Assembly (NCBI RefSeq): GCF_003072645.1
Contig: NZ_CP028897.1
Coordinates: forward strand, 2,183,658 to 2,247,657
Length of the DNA: 64,000 nucleotides
DNA from: Dongshaea marina
GTDB lineage: Bacteria; Pseudomonadota; Gammaproteobacteria; Enterobacterales; Aeromonadaceae
Reading direction: 5' to 3'
Shown: positions 18,752-27,318 of the stretch, one piece after another
Layout of the letters: every line of letters starts with the position of its first letter
Position numbering within the stretch: position 1 is the first letter of the stretch
Program-made: the position numbers and the translations under genes
The notes under the pieces: generated by a model
Told to the model about the DNA's origin: nothing
Database searches by the model: none
Seen by the model: only the letters and a program-made list of their open reading frames with translations

Positions 18752-19510
18752 ATGAATCCAGCCGAATTACTAGCACCGATTAATGCGTTTTTACAAACAC
18801 CCACCCCGGATGAATGGATCCGCAAGGCGAAAGATCCTGTTAATCTTCCGATCATCCTGCAGGATCACCTGTTGTGCGAGCTTAAAGCGGCTCAGAGTGC
18901 GCTTTTTCTGATCCGAAAATATGCTGTCGACGAGCAGAGTAAATATGAGCTCAGTGAGTGGATTAAGCCTTATGAGGCCTTGGCCTACCAGAAGTCAGGG
19001 GATCTTGATTCACTCAGAGGAAAAAGCGGGTTTTCAAAAAAGATAAAAGCTCGCAGCGACTGCCCCTATGGCCAGGAGCTGATCAATAAGATGATCCAGC
19101 TCATCAAAGAGGAGCTTCACCATTTTTACCAGGTGCTGGAGATCATGGCCGATAAAGGGATTCCTTATGAAAGTATCTCGGCCAGTCGCTATGCAAAAGG
19201 TCTCTTCAAGCAGGTGAAGAGCTATGAGCCGGATGCGCTGGTCGATAAGCTTATCATCGGAGCCTTTATCGAGGCGCGCTCTTGTGAACGCTTTGCAAAG
19301 CTGGCACCCCATCTGGATCCGGATCTGGAGAAGTTTTATACCTCCCTGCTACGCTCCGAAGCCCGGCATTACCAGGATTACCTCAAGCTCGCTAACCAGG
19401 TTGCGGGTCAGGATATCTCGGAGCGGGTGGCGTTTTTTGCCAGGGTGGAAGCCGAGCTTATCAGCTCTCCTGATCGGGAGTTTCGCTTTCATAGCGGCCG
19501 CCCGCAATAG
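18752..19510 (+). CDS. miaE: tRNA-(ms2io6A)-hydroxylase MiaE
   Basis: 252 residues from ATG 18752 (MNPAELLAPINAFLQ); the frame is open further upstream but without a start that fits. MiaE is a di-iron monooxygenase that hydroxylates the isopentenyl group of ms2i6A at tRNA position 37. Metal ligands fit ferritin-like Glu/ExxH motifs: Glu in LLCELKAAQ, E-x-x-H in EELHHF, Glu in FIEARSCERF and E-x-x-H in SEARHYQDY. Length and end are normal. Monocistronic. Confidence 0.93.
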   Translation: MNPAELLAPINAFLQTPTPDEWIRKAKDPVNLPIILQDHLLCELKAAQSALFLIRKYAVDEQSKYELSEWIKPYEALAYQKSGDLDSLRGKSGFSKKIKARSDCPYGQELINKMIQLIKEELHHFYQVLEIMADKGIPYESISASRYAKGLFKQVKSYEPDALVDKLIIGAFIEARSCERFAKLAPHLDPDLEKFYTSLLRSEARHYQDYLKLANQVAGQDISERVAFFARVEAELISSPDREFRFHSGRPQ

Positions 19511-19550
19511 AGAAAACCTCCCTCGCCTGGAAGTTGTTGCTTTCAAATCC

Positions 19551-20174
19551 TTAGCCTGGAGCGAGTGGGGTCTTCATCATCACCAATAATCGGTCGCAGC
19601 AAAAGTCCAGATATTGCTGCATCGCATCTGCTTCCTGTGGGATGGCGTTTGGATCATAGGCGGCGGCACTGATGAGGGCGCCGATCATGGTGATGATATA
19701 CTCAGGCTTGATCTCCTGACAGATCTCTCCTTTTTTCTGGTATTGGGCAAAAGCGGCTATCCAGCGCAGAGACTCCTCAGAGAGGGCGCCATCAATTCCC
19801 ATCTTTTGATAGTTTTCCATCCGTTGCCAGCTGAGCATCCGTAGCAGATCTGAGTCCTTGTGATAAAAGGTGAACAATCTCTCGATCAGCAGTTTCAAAA
19901 ATGTCTCGAGGGGGAGCTCGGTTGAGGGAAGCAGTTCGCTGTCTTGATTGTCCTGCTCCACAATATAGGCTTTGACCGCCAGCCACAGGTTCGCTTTATT
20001 CGAAAAGTGGTGAAAAACCAGGCTGTTGGGGACGTCGGCACGTTCGGCCACCTTGATGGTGGAGGTTCCCGCAAAGCCGTTGCGGGCAAAAAGATGTTTG
20101 GCTGCCTTTAAGATTTTTTCACGGGTTTTATCCGCACGCTGGTGGGGCGCTGGCCTTTTTTTGACGCGGGGCAT
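19551..20174 (-). CDS. TetR-family repressor
   Basis: 207 residues from ATG 20174 (MPRVKKRPAPHQRA), which has GGAG five bases upstream; the open frame back to 20222 would run into the operator. The helix-turn-helix is GFAGTSTIKVAERADVPNSLVFHHFSNK, here residues about 35-65, followed by a long helical ligand domain. It is divergent from an MFS drug-efflux gene with two identical-arm palindromes between, so it very likely represses both itself and the pump. Confidence 0.9.
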   Translation of the reverse strand: MPRVKKRPAPHQRADKTREKILKAAKHLFARNGFAGTSTIKVAERADVPNSLVFHHFSNKANLWLAVKAYIVEQDNQDSELLPSTELPLETFLKLLIERLFTFYHKDSDLLRMLSWQRMENYQKMGIDGALSEESLRWIAAFAQYQKKGEICQEIKPEYIITMIGALISAAAYDPNAIPQEADAMQQYLDFCCDRLLVMMKTPLAPG

Positions 20175-20220
20175 TTGGACTCCGGTTGACAGTTTTTTGT
20201 ACAGGGCATTATACTGCAGC

Positions 20221-20246
20221 AACTATTGAGTAACCACTCAATAGTT
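20221..20246. promoter_or_regulatory. TetR operator, copy 1
   Basis: AACTATTGAGT-AACC-ACTCAATAGTT is a perfect palindrome with 11-bp arms. It lies 46 bases upstream of the TetR ATG and shares its arms with the copy at 20305. Confidence 0.85.
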
Positions 20247-20261
20247 GCTGCTCTAAGCTTG

Positions 20262-20277
20262 CTGAGTAAACACTTAG
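20262..20277. promoter_or_regulatory. Degenerate third TetR operator-like site
   Basis: CTGAGTAAACACTTAG keeps the spacing and core (TGAGT....ACT.A) of the two perfect operators but with mismatched outer arms. It lies between them and could be a weak site. Confidence 0.45.
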
Positions 20278-20304
20278 CTCGGCTTAAGCAAAATTTTTTA
20301 CCCT

Positions 20305-20330
20305 AACTATTGAGTGATTACTCAATAGTT
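20305..20330. promoter_or_regulatory. TetR operator, copy 2
   Basis: AACTATTGAG-TGATTA-CTCAATAGTT repeats the arms of copy 1 (centre-to-centre distance 84 bp, eight helical turns). It lies just upstream of the small open frame and the MFS gene. Confidence 0.85.
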
Positions 20331-20353
20331 TTGAGGCGAGAGGGAGACAGAGT

Positions 20354-20458
20354 ATGAGTAAACAGGCCAAAGCCATTGCTGCACAGGTGTTCAGGCGTGT
20401 ATTCGGCGCTATCTGTAGCAACTCAGAGGATCTTAACCGATCTATTTATTTTCGATGA
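20354..20458 (+). CDS. Possible 34-residue small protein or leader
   Basis: ATG 20354 follows AGGGAG at a good distance and opens a 34-codon frame (MSKQAKAIAAQVFRRVFGAI...) ending at 20458, 21 bases before the MFS start. It is basic and partly amphipathic. It could be a real small protein or a leader coupled to the pump. It has no known match. Confidence 0.4.
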   Translation: MSKQAKAIAAQVFRRVFGAICSNSEDLNRSIYFR

Positions 20459-20479
20459 TGATACTCATGGAGCTTTTCG

Positions 20480-21706
20480 ATGAGCGATGTTCAGGCTAAT
20501 TCCTTAACCAGGAAAGGCTTTTTAGATTCAAATCTTGTTTTTACAGCCCTGTTGGGATTTATGGCATGTCTTGGGCAGTTTTCTTCAGATACCTATGCTC
20601 CGGCGATGCTACAAATTGCCAGTGCGTTTGGGGTATCGATTAATCTTATTCAACTCAGTATGCCACTGTATATGCTGGGACTTTGTAGTTCACTGTTGGT
20701 CTTTGGCTCTCTCTCTGAAGCCTTTGGCCGCCGTCGCCCCTTGCTGTGGGGGCTTGTTATCATGCTGGTGGGCAGCATATTGTGCGTCAGCTCAATGAAT
20801 GCCTATCAGCTTTTGGCTGGACGGGTGTTGCAGGGGATCGGAGCCGGGGCGGGGGCCTCTTTGTGGCGGGCGATGTTCCGCGATCGTTTTGAGGGGGATG
20901 CCCTTGCCAGGTATGGCGCTTACATGACCATACTCCTGACCTTTGTGGTTCCGGCGGCTCCCATGATTGGAGGATTTGTCAGTCATGTTCTAGGTTGGAG
21001 AGCGGTTTTTTGGATCATCATTGGCTACGCACTGTTGATCCTGTGTGCCATCTACTTTCTTCTGGCTGAGACTTCGGAACACCACCACATGGATAAGCTG
21101 AACCTGGGCCATATTAGCCGTGGCTACCTGAAAATCATCAGGAGCCGGGCATTTATCGGCTATTCGTTATGCTCTTTTTGCTGTTATGGAGGATACTTTT
21201 CCTGGTTTACCGTGGCCCCGGTATTGTTGATTAAACATACCTCATTAAGCTCTGCCATGTTTGGCTGGCTGTGCTTTTGGGGTGGGGCGCTGGCGATGTT
21301 TTTTGGAGGCTTGATTGGTGGAAAGCTGGTATTGCGTTTTGGTGCTGCAACCATGCTGAGACTAGGGTGGAGCCTGATGCTGATTGCCGGGATCCAGATG
21401 CTGTTTGGATACTGGGTATTTGGATTGACGATCATCAGCCCGATGATCGCAATGACGCTCTTCTATTTTGGGTCCACTCTGGTATTTCCCAGCCTGTTTT
21501 CCGGAGCGATGCAACCCTTTGCAAAGGGCGCCGGTTTTGCGGGGAGTCTTTATGCATTTTTGCAGATGAGCGGGGCCGTGGTGATCGGGGCTGTGGCCTC
21601 TTTTTTACCGGCCGATACACCTATCTCCCTGGGATTGGTGTTCGTGCTGGCACCATTGATCTCCCTGGTGCTGTTTGAGGGCGTTGTCAGGCCATCCGTA
21701 GCATGA
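20480..21706 (+). CDS. MFS multidrug efflux transporter, Bcr/CflA-like (DHA1)
   Basis: 408 residues with twelve membrane helices. The N-terminal motif region reads QFSSDTYAPAMLQIASAFGVS, followed by the MFS motif A-like GSLSEAFGRRRPLLWG and motif C-like VVPAAPMIGGFV, typical of the Bcr/CflA drug:H+ antiporters. GGAG precedes the ATG. It is divergent from a TetR repressor and under two palindromic operators, so it is probably an inducible toxic-compound exporter. Confidence 0.88.
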   Translation: MSDVQANSLTRKGFLDSNLVFTALLGFMACLGQFSSDTYAPAMLQIASAFGVSINLIQLSMPLYMLGLCSSLLVFGSLSEAFGRRRPLLWGLVIMLVGSILCVSSMNAYQLLAGRVLQGIGAGAGASLWRAMFRDRFEGDALARYGAYMTILLTFVVPAAPMIGGFVSHVLGWRAVFWIIIGYALLILCAIYFLLAETSEHHHMDKLNLGHISRGYLKIIRSRAFIGYSLCSFCCYGGYFSWFTVAPVLLIKHTSLSSAMFGWLCFWGGALAMFFGGLIGGKLVLRFGAATMLRLGWSLMLIAGIQMLFGYWVFGLTIISPMIAMTLFYFGSTLVFPSLFSGAMQPFAKGAGFAGSLYAFLQMSGAVVIGAVASFLPADTPISLGLVFVLAPLISLVLFEGVVRPSVA

Positions 21707-21708
21707 TC

Positions 21709-21749
21709 TAAAAACACAGCCCTCATCTCGTATGGGGCTGTGTTTTTTT
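21709..21749 (+). terminator. Intrinsic terminator of the MFS gene
   Basis: AAAAACACAGCCC pairs with GGGCTGTGTTTTT across a 14-base loop and ends in seven Ts: a textbook Rho-independent terminator right after the stop codon. Confidence 0.9.
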
Positions 21750-21821
21750 ATGCAAGCAGAACTAATATAGCTGATCCTATTACTGCTACATCTGTTGATG
21801 TGTGACCGCAGACACGCTATG

Positions 21822-21932
21822 AATCCATCCATGGAAGCTCCACTGCATCGGCTATCATCCCTGATAGCCTTTCCCAGTTCGGCATCCATACCTCTCGTTC
21901 AATGGCTTAAAACCATTTCACCCTTGACGCAG
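21822..21932. repeat. Dispersed intergenic repeat, copy A
   Basis: From GGCTATCATCCC to CATTTCACCC..GACGCAG this stretch is clearly related to 28573-28667 (shared TCCATACCTC, CGTTCAATG and CCATTTCACCC in the same order). It lies between genes and has no coding capacity. Confidence 0.6.
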
Positions 21933-21998
21933 TGGGTCTGCTTATTCACCATTCAACAGCTACCCCAAGTGATCTATTATTTGGAGCCGTTATTTAGC

Positions 21999-22388
21999 TC
22001 ATTTGCCCTGGGAATCATATAAGGGGTAGAGGCTGTTTTCCTCCTTGATGATTCTCTTGTGGATAGCTTTGACGATCGCATCAAACTCACGGGAGAAATC
22101 TTCTCCTACTAGAGGCTTATCCACATATTTCTCATAAAAATCAAAGATTAACTCTGATATCTCTTGCATCTCTTTTTTGAAGTCAATCGCAACTTGCTGG
22201 TTATCTCCACTGTCATTGAGGTTGGGGTAGATATATTGATCCTCTTTTTTCAGATGCCCGATGAGAACTCCTCTGAGCTGCTCCAGGGAGTCTTTTGATT
22301 TTTCAGAGTTGGCGCCATGGACCTTAATCTCAGAGAGTAGGCCGAGTATTTGGAAGTGCTCAAGCTTCAAGGTCCCAATGATGTCCAT
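21999..22388 (-). CDS. Hemerythrin-domain protein
   Basis: 129 residues from ATG 22388, with GGTGA five bases upstream; the longer frame back to 22529 has no comparable site. The helical hemerythrin/HHE ligands are visible as LKLEHFQIL (His), LIGHLKKEDQYIYP (H-x-x-x-E) and the later IHKRIIKEENSLYPLY (H..EE). A di-iron centre for O2 or NO sensing or storage is likely. Single gene; nothing nearby narrows the role. Confidence 0.78.
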   Translation of the reverse strand: MDIIGTLKLEHFQILGLLSEIKVHGANSEKSKDSLEQLRGVLIGHLKKEDQYIYPNLNDSGDNQQVAIDFKKEMQEISELIFDFYEKYVDKPLVGEDFSREFDAIVKAIHKRIIKEENSLYPLYDSQGK

Positions 22389-22574
22389 GGGTGTCACCGT
22401 CCGGATGATCTCTTCAGGTTTTAGTCTAGCCCAACGAAAGCGCTTGCGGTTGTGAAACGAGACGACTAAACGCGGGGAGTAAAAAGGGGAAGAGTGGTCA
22501 ATTTTGTTCTCTATTTTCCAGCGGGCCACGGATTTAGAGTGAGGGGGTCTAGTCGCAAAACCAAGAGGCCCACG

Positions 22575-22757
22575 ATGATATACTGCTATCTTGAAAAATA
22601 TTTACGCATGACCCAACAGCCCCGGGGTGAAATTCGCTACCTGAGATGGCTACTGGATATGCCGCTGCAGCAGCGCCTGGAACGGTTGCATCAGATTTAT
22701 CCTCAGTTGGAGCATAAGAGCTTTGTTCAGGAGCGTGGCAACAGGCATGAGTCGTAA
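22575..22757 (+). CDS. Small 60-residue protein overlapping the SgrR-type regulator
   Basis: ATG 22575 has GAGG six bases upstream and opens 60 codons (MIYCYLEKYLRMTQQ...), rich in Leu, Arg and Glu with predicted helices (YLRWLLDMPLQQRLERLHQI). Its stop lies 11 bases inside the next gene's start, as in coupled gene pairs. No homologue recognised. The position before an SgrR-family gene invites comparison with the small proteins of sugar-phosphate-stress loci, but the sequence is not SgrT-like. Confidence 0.45.
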   Translation: MIYCYLEKYLRMTQQPRGEIRYLRWLLDMPLQQRLERLHQIYPQLEHKSFVQERGNRHES

Positions 22758-24339
22758 AAGAAAGCTTGAACTCTATGAGATGCTGTTTAAACATTTTGGC
22801 CCCAGGGAGCAGCCGACCACCCTGGAGGAGGTGTCGGTGGTTTTTGGCTGCTCAGCTCGCCACGGCCGAACCCTGCTTCAACAGATGGCTTCCTTGCAGT
22901 GGTTGAGCTGGCAGGCTTCCCCCGGGCGGGGCAAGCGAGCCTTGCTACATTGCCATAAGGAGCCGATGAAGCTGTGTTATCAACTGATGGAGCAACTTCT
23001 GGAAGAAGGGCGACCGGAGGCTGCGTTTGCGCTGTTCGGTTTTAATCAGCGCCACTCATTCTCTGAGCTTAAGAGATATGTGGCATGCTCAACCCTTAAG
23101 TCCATTCAAAAACTGCGGATCCCTTTTCATCGCAGCATAGGCCAGTTACATCCTCACCATGCCCAGGAACGAACCGAGAGGCACCTGATTTTACATCTGT
23201 TTCAGAGGTTAGTGGATGATAAACAGGGGATACTCACAGGGGGAGTGGCTCATCACTGGGAGGTTGATGAAACAGGCTGCCAATGGCTTTTTTATCTCAG
23301 GGAGGGGATCCAGTTTCATGACCAAACGCCGATGACGGTGCATGATGTGGTGATGAGCCTGCGGGCTTTGACCCTGAGTTCATACTGGCAGCCTCTGTAT
23401 AGTCACCTGTCTGAGATCGATATGGTTTCAGAGCATGTGATCCGAATTAACCTGTCCCATCCTGACTGGTATTTACCTGAACTTTTGGCTCGGGCGGAAG
23501 CATCGATCATGGCCTGGCGTCACGGCCGGATAGTTATGGCAGATGAAATCCCGGTGGGTTCCGGGGCCTTTATGCTGGATATTTTTTCAGTGCGGGTGGT
23601 TCGGCTCAAGCGGCACATGGCCTTTAGTGGCGAGCACGCATTGCTGGAGCAGATCGAGCTTTGGATCCATCCTGACTGGGCAGCAGAAAAGCCTTGCGCC
23701 GAGCACTATTTCTATCTTGATCAACCCAACCGGGTATATCGTGTCACCCGTAGCGATGTAGGCTATTACTACCTGTTGTTTAACAACCCCGCTCTTCGCT
23801 CTCAGCAGTGGGGTCAGGAGATCCTTGAGGTGGTCCGTCAACACAGGACTTGCTTTGAGGAGCCAGCGGTGCAGTTGACCATCATGAGTGAAAATACCAG
23901 CGTAGGGCGTGATTACCTGCAGCAGATAAACCGGGCCAGCTCCGGACATTCGCTAAAACTACAATGCGTTGAGCGACCTTTTGGTTGTTATCAGCAGGGG
24001 GTCGATCTGACCCTGGGGAGTATTCGCATCGAGGGAAGCCTCATCCCGAGTCTATTGGCCTTTTTCTATAGCTATCCTTTCTGGAGCTCGATTCTGTTAG
24101 CTGAGGAATATGCAGAGCTCGGTGAATTTCTACATCAGATCCGCGGCGCCAAAGAGAGGCCGGAGGCCGAGCGGCTCTGCCGTCAGCTGCTGTCATGGCT
24201 ATCGGACCAGAGGATCCTCACCGTGCTCCGCAAGGAGGACTTTGCTATTACTGCACCTTGCTCACTACAGGGAATCGAGATCAATGATGCGGGTTGGTGT
24301 GATTTTACCAAGCTGTGGATCAAGGGGGAGACAGGTTAA
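22747..24339 (+). CDS. SgrR-family transcriptional regulator
   Basis: About 530 residues from ATG 22747 (MSRKRKLELYEML). The N-terminal SgrR_N winged-helix region contains TTLEEVSVVFGCSARHGRTL and WLSWQASPGRGKRALL, matching E. coli SgrR in layout; the rest is a solute-binding-protein domain of the SBP_bac_5 type (EGIQFHDQTPMTVHDVVMSL). SgrR proteins sense a small molecule and control sugar-phosphate-stress genes. No SgrS-like RNA or sugar transporter is adjacent, so the regulon is unknown. An earlier TTG (22723) is possible. Confidence 0.83.
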   Translation: MSRKRKLELYEMLFKHFGPREQPTTLEEVSVVFGCSARHGRTLLQQMASLQWLSWQASPGRGKRALLHCHKEPMKLCYQLMEQLLEEGRPEAAFALFGFNQRHSFSELKRYVACSTLKSIQKLRIPFHRSIGQLHPHHAQERTERHLILHLFQRLVDDKQGILTGGVAHHWEVDETGCQWLFYLREGIQFHDQTPMTVHDVVMSLRALTLSSYWQPLYSHLSEIDMVSEHVIRINLSHPDWYLPELLARAEASIMAWRHGRIVMADEIPVGSGAFMLDIFSVRVVRLKRHMAFSGEHALLEQIELWIHPDWAAEKPCAEHYFYLDQPNRVYRVTRSDVGYYYLLFNNPALRSQQWGQEILEVVRQHRTCFEEPAVQLTIMSENTSVGRDYLQQINRASSGHSLKLQCVERPFGCYQQGVDLTLGSIRIEGSLIPSLLAFFYSYPFWSSILLAEEYAELGEFLHQIRGAKERPEAERLCRQLLSWLSDQRILTVLRKEDFAITAPCSLQGIEINDAGWCDFTKLWIKGETG

Positions 24340-24583
24340 TCGGTGGGAAAGCAGCTGCGGACTCCATTTTTTCGGCCCGAATTGAGGTCAAAAATCAGCA
24401 AGCCTAGAATATAGGTAAGCTCAATGATTACGCGGATTGTGTGTTTGATTTTAGCTTGAATCGCGGCAAAATTAAGGTAGCGGGCAGCTCGTGTCGTCGG
24501 TGTGAGGTTAGCGTGAATGTGGTTGCTGCGGGGAGTTATCTAAGCCCATAGAGAAGGGCATCATGCTCTAAAGAGGGGTCGGT

Positions 24584-25108
24584 ATGCGTTGGATGGAATC
24601 TAAAATCGTGGCTGCCGAGCGGGCGAACAGACACACCGATTGGAAAATTTCGGCATTGGTTGGTGTGCTCTCATTTGTCGTGCTGCTCCTTATTACCTGG
24701 GTGGTGCTCAAACAGTGGGAGTTTATCACCTGCGCGATCGTGGCGATGGTGATTGGCGGCGTCTACTATCGCGCCAGCTATCGCTATTGGTATTTGCGAC
24801 AGGAGATCGCGATCGATGGCTCGGGAGTGTCTTTGATAGGGCGGGTGAATGCTCAACTTGGTTATGATGAGATCCAGAGCTTTTCCATCGTCTATGGGGA
24901 TTCCAATCTCATCTATACCGAGCCTTATCTGCAGCTCAATGCCGAGCAGGGAAGGATGTATACTATCTCCATTCCCGATGGGATCGCCGAGCGGGAGATT
25001 ATCCGAGCGTTGCCGAGCCGGTTAACCTATGCGAGTCGGTTGGATCCGCTCAGATTAGCTATCAATAGCGAAGAGACTGCGGACTTGTCTGCAGATGCCT
25101 TGCGGTAA
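24584..25108 (+). CDS. Membrane protein of unknown function, two helices plus PH-like domain
   Basis: 174 residues: two adjacent membrane helices at about 25-65 (ALVGVLSFVVLLLITWVVL and FITCAIVAMVIGGVYY), then a cytoplasmic beta domain (REIAIDGSGVSLIGR-type pattern) resembling the bacterial PH-like proteins. Monocistronic. Function unknown. Confidence 0.6.
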   Translation: MRWMESKIVAAERANRHTDWKISALVGVLSFVVLLLITWVVLKQWEFITCAIVAMVIGGVYYRASYRYWYLRQEIAIDGSGVSLIGRVNAQLGYDEIQSFSIVYGDSNLIYTEPYLQLNAEQGRMYTISIPDGIAEREIIRALPSRLTYASRLDPLRLAINSEETADLSADALR

Positions 25109-25219
25109 GTGCCAAGGGAGCATATGCGTCCTCGGGTGATACGGCCGGAGAGTGTCTGCCCATTTTCTGCGTCGAGGGAGTGAGCTGAGGCTGCAGGGTG
25201 GTCCAGGAAGGGTAAGCAC

Positions 25220-25250
25220 AGAGCCTCTCATCGTGCCGGATGGAGGCTCT
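25220..25250. terminator. Terminator hairpin of gltS
   Basis: AGAGCCTC pairs with GAGGCTCT across a 15-base loop immediately downstream of the minus-strand gltS stop and after the convergent membrane-protein gene. No long T-run. Confidence 0.5.
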
Positions 25251-25258
25251 GAATGGTC

Positions 25259-26482
25259 TTAGTGGAGAACGCTGATAAACCCTTGCAGCACTACCAGGTT
25301 TGCGATATCGATGAAGAAGGCTCCAACGATGGGCACAACCATGAAAGCCTGAGGTGAGGGGCCATATCGTGAGACCAGGGAGCCCATATTCATCACGGCG
25401 GTGGGGGTGGCTCCCATTCCGAAGCCACAGTGGCCGCCTGCCATCACGGCGGCATCATAGTTACGCCCCATCACCCGGAAGGTTACAAAGTAGGCAAAAA
25501 GTGCCAGCACCAAGGTTTGCACTACCAGAATAATCAGCATCGGAAGAGCCAGCTGGGCAAGCTCCCACAATTTAAGGCTCATCAGAGCCATGGCCAGGAA
25601 CAGGGAGAGGGAGATGGTGCCGATGGCATCGACGGTTTCTTTATTGACCTTGTATCCCTTGGTGAACTCACACAGGTTGGTGAGAAATACCCCGATAAAC
25701 AGCGCATAAACAAAATCCGGGATCCTCAGCCAGTTGATACCAAACCCGTCGACCCATTGCTTGACGTAGCTGGAGCCCGCCACACAGACCAGCAGCAGGA
25801 ACAGGGTTTCGATGGCATTTTTGGCGGTGATCCTATCCTCTTCGCGATCGTTATAAGTTACCAGCTCAGGGTGCGCGATATGGTGCCGCTCTCCCGGGCC
25901 AAAGGAGGAGGTGAGTTTATGTTTACGGATCAGGCGTTGGGCAACGGGGCCGCCGATGATCCCTCCCATCACCAGCCCGAAGGTTGCCGATGCCATGGAG
26001 AGCTCCAGGGTATGCAAACCAAAATCATGGGCAAAGGTCTGTGACCAGGCGGCTCCGGTTCCATGTCCGCCGGAGAGGGTGATGGAGCCACCAATCAATC
26101 CGAGCAGAGGGTTAAGTCCCAGCACTGAGCTAAGCCCTACACCCACCGCATCCTGGATCATGATGAACAGGGTCGCCACGATCAGGAACAGGAAGACCCG
26201 CGAGCCCCCCTTGGCTAATAGTTTAAAGCTCGCGGCCATGCCGACGGTTGCAAAAAACATCTTCATCAGGGTGTCCTGGAGAGGGAGCTCGAAGGCGACC
26301 TGGATCCCCTGGTGATGGAGTCCGGTGATGATCAGGGCGACCACCAATCCGCCGACGATCGGCTCCGGAATATTATATTTTTTTAGGATCCCAATTTTCG
26401 CCGTGAGAAAGTAGCCGATAAAGAGCACGACGATAGCGATCAACATAGAGTCGAGGGCATCAAACTTAAGTATTGGATTCAT
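25259..26482 (-). CDS. gltS: Sodium/glutamate symporter GltS
   Basis: 407 residues, about ten to twelve membrane segments. The N terminus (LDSMLIAIVVLFIGYFLTAKIG, KYNIPEPIVGGLV) and the repeated glycine-rich reentrant segments (GGSITLSGGHGTGAAW and GGHCGFGMGATPTAVMNM) are the hallmarks of the GltS family, which imports glutamate with sodium. Monocistronic. Confidence 0.93.
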   Translation of the reverse strand: MNPILKFDALDSMLIAIVVLFIGYFLTAKIGILKKYNIPEPIVGGLVVALIITGLHHQGIQVAFELPLQDTLMKMFFATVGMAASFKLLAKGGSRVFLFLIVATLFIMIQDAVGVGLSSVLGLNPLLGLIGGSITLSGGHGTGAAWSQTFAHDFGLHTLELSMASATFGLVMGGIIGGPVAQRLIRKHKLTSSFGPGERHHIAHPELVTYNDREEDRITAKNAIETLFLLLVCVAGSSYVKQWVDGFGINWLRIPDFVYALFIGVFLTNLCEFTKGYKVNKETVDAIGTISLSLFLAMALMSLKLWELAQLALPMLIILVVQTLVLALFAYFVTFRVMGRNYDAAVMAGGHCGFGMGATPTAVMNMGSLVSRYGPSPQAFMVVPIVGAFFIDIANLVVLQGFISVLH

Positions 26483-26808
26483 GCAGATGTCCGTTTTAGT
26501 TTAGTGTTTACAGCTGCGAATTAGGCATATTAGCGTACTTTCTCCAGAACTCTTGCATCAGGTTGTCTGTTTGTCTAAATATCGAGCAGTAGTGGGGTTG
26601 TTCACAGGGGCGATCTGGGGGCAAGTTGAAAATATGCAAACGAAACAAAAGAGTTTGGATGGTTGTGACGGTAAAATGTGCGAAGAGGCAGCCTTAAGCC
26701 ATCGCACAGAGAAAACTGCCGCAGGGAGCCGATAAATGGGTTGACTCTATCCCTGCGCTGCTTTAGCTTCTGCTGCAGTTTTATGACGCTGAGCGTGCGG
26801 AGGTTATT
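26483..26808. other. Intergenic region between gltS and the ferredoxin gene
   Basis: 326 bases between divergent genes, presumed to hold both promoters. A 60-codon frame starting near 26553 has no ribosome-binding site and no recognisable content. There is no trace of an rnfB 5' part here. Confidence 0.5.
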
Positions 26809-27318
26809 GTGTCCTGGTTATCCAAGCAGTCTGGCTCTGATGAGTATTCTCAGAACCTATCCAATTTTGATAATAAGCCTGCAGAGGTGGCCTGGATCGA
26901 TGAGTCTCGTTGCATTGGTTGTATCAAGTGTATCCAGGCATGCCCGGTCGGGGCGATCGTTGGAGCCCGAAAGCTGCTGCATACCGTGGTCGCTGATGAG
27001 TGCATCGGTTGCCGCTTGTGTACCGATCCCTGTCCGACGGATTGTATCGAGATGCACCCCCTTGCCGAAGGCGAATGGGTGGAGATGCAGCGGGAGGCGG
27101 ACAGCATCCGACGGCTGCACAATACAGCGGAGCGAAAGCAGCTGCATCTGGTTAAAACCGGCCGAGCCCGTCCCGTAGTCGAAGCTGAAACTTCCGAGCA
27201 GAAGACGCAGGCGCAACCCCAGGATCGCAAACAACAGGTTAGCGATGCGATCGCACGGATGCGGGCCCGAAAGATGGCGCAACAGCAGTCTAAACCGGGA
27301 GGGCCCAGGGATGAATAA
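26809..27318 (+). CDS. RnfB/RsxB-like ferredoxin lacking the N-terminal half
   Basis: 169 residues from GTG 26809 with GGAGG five bases upstream. Two [4Fe-4S] motifs are clear: [12 protein letters not shown] and [12 protein letters not shown], with [13 protein letters not shown] between and TDCIEMHPL after, matching the C-terminal half of RnfB/RsxB. The membrane anchor and the first Fe-S domain of RnfB are missing. The gene overlaps nth by 8 bases; in many gammaproteobacteria nth ends the rsxABCDGE operon, but the other rsx genes are absent here. It may be a stand-alone electron donor derived from RnfB. The C-terminal 50 residues are charged and low-complexity. Confidence 0.8.
   Translation: MSWLSKQSGSDEYSQNLSNFDNKPAEVAWIDESRCIGCIKCIQACPVGAIVGARKLLHTVVADECIGCRLCTDPCPTDCIEMHPLAEGEWVEMQREADSIRRLHNTAERKQLHLVKTGRARPVVEAETSEQKTQAQPQDRKQQVSDAIARMRARKMAQQQSKPGGPRDE

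Noticed and set aside
26678-27178. 166-codon frame overlapping the ferredoxin gene
   Set aside because: The overlapping frame encodes two clean [4Fe-4S] motifs with a strong ribosome site; this one is Ser/Arg/Cys-rich noise.
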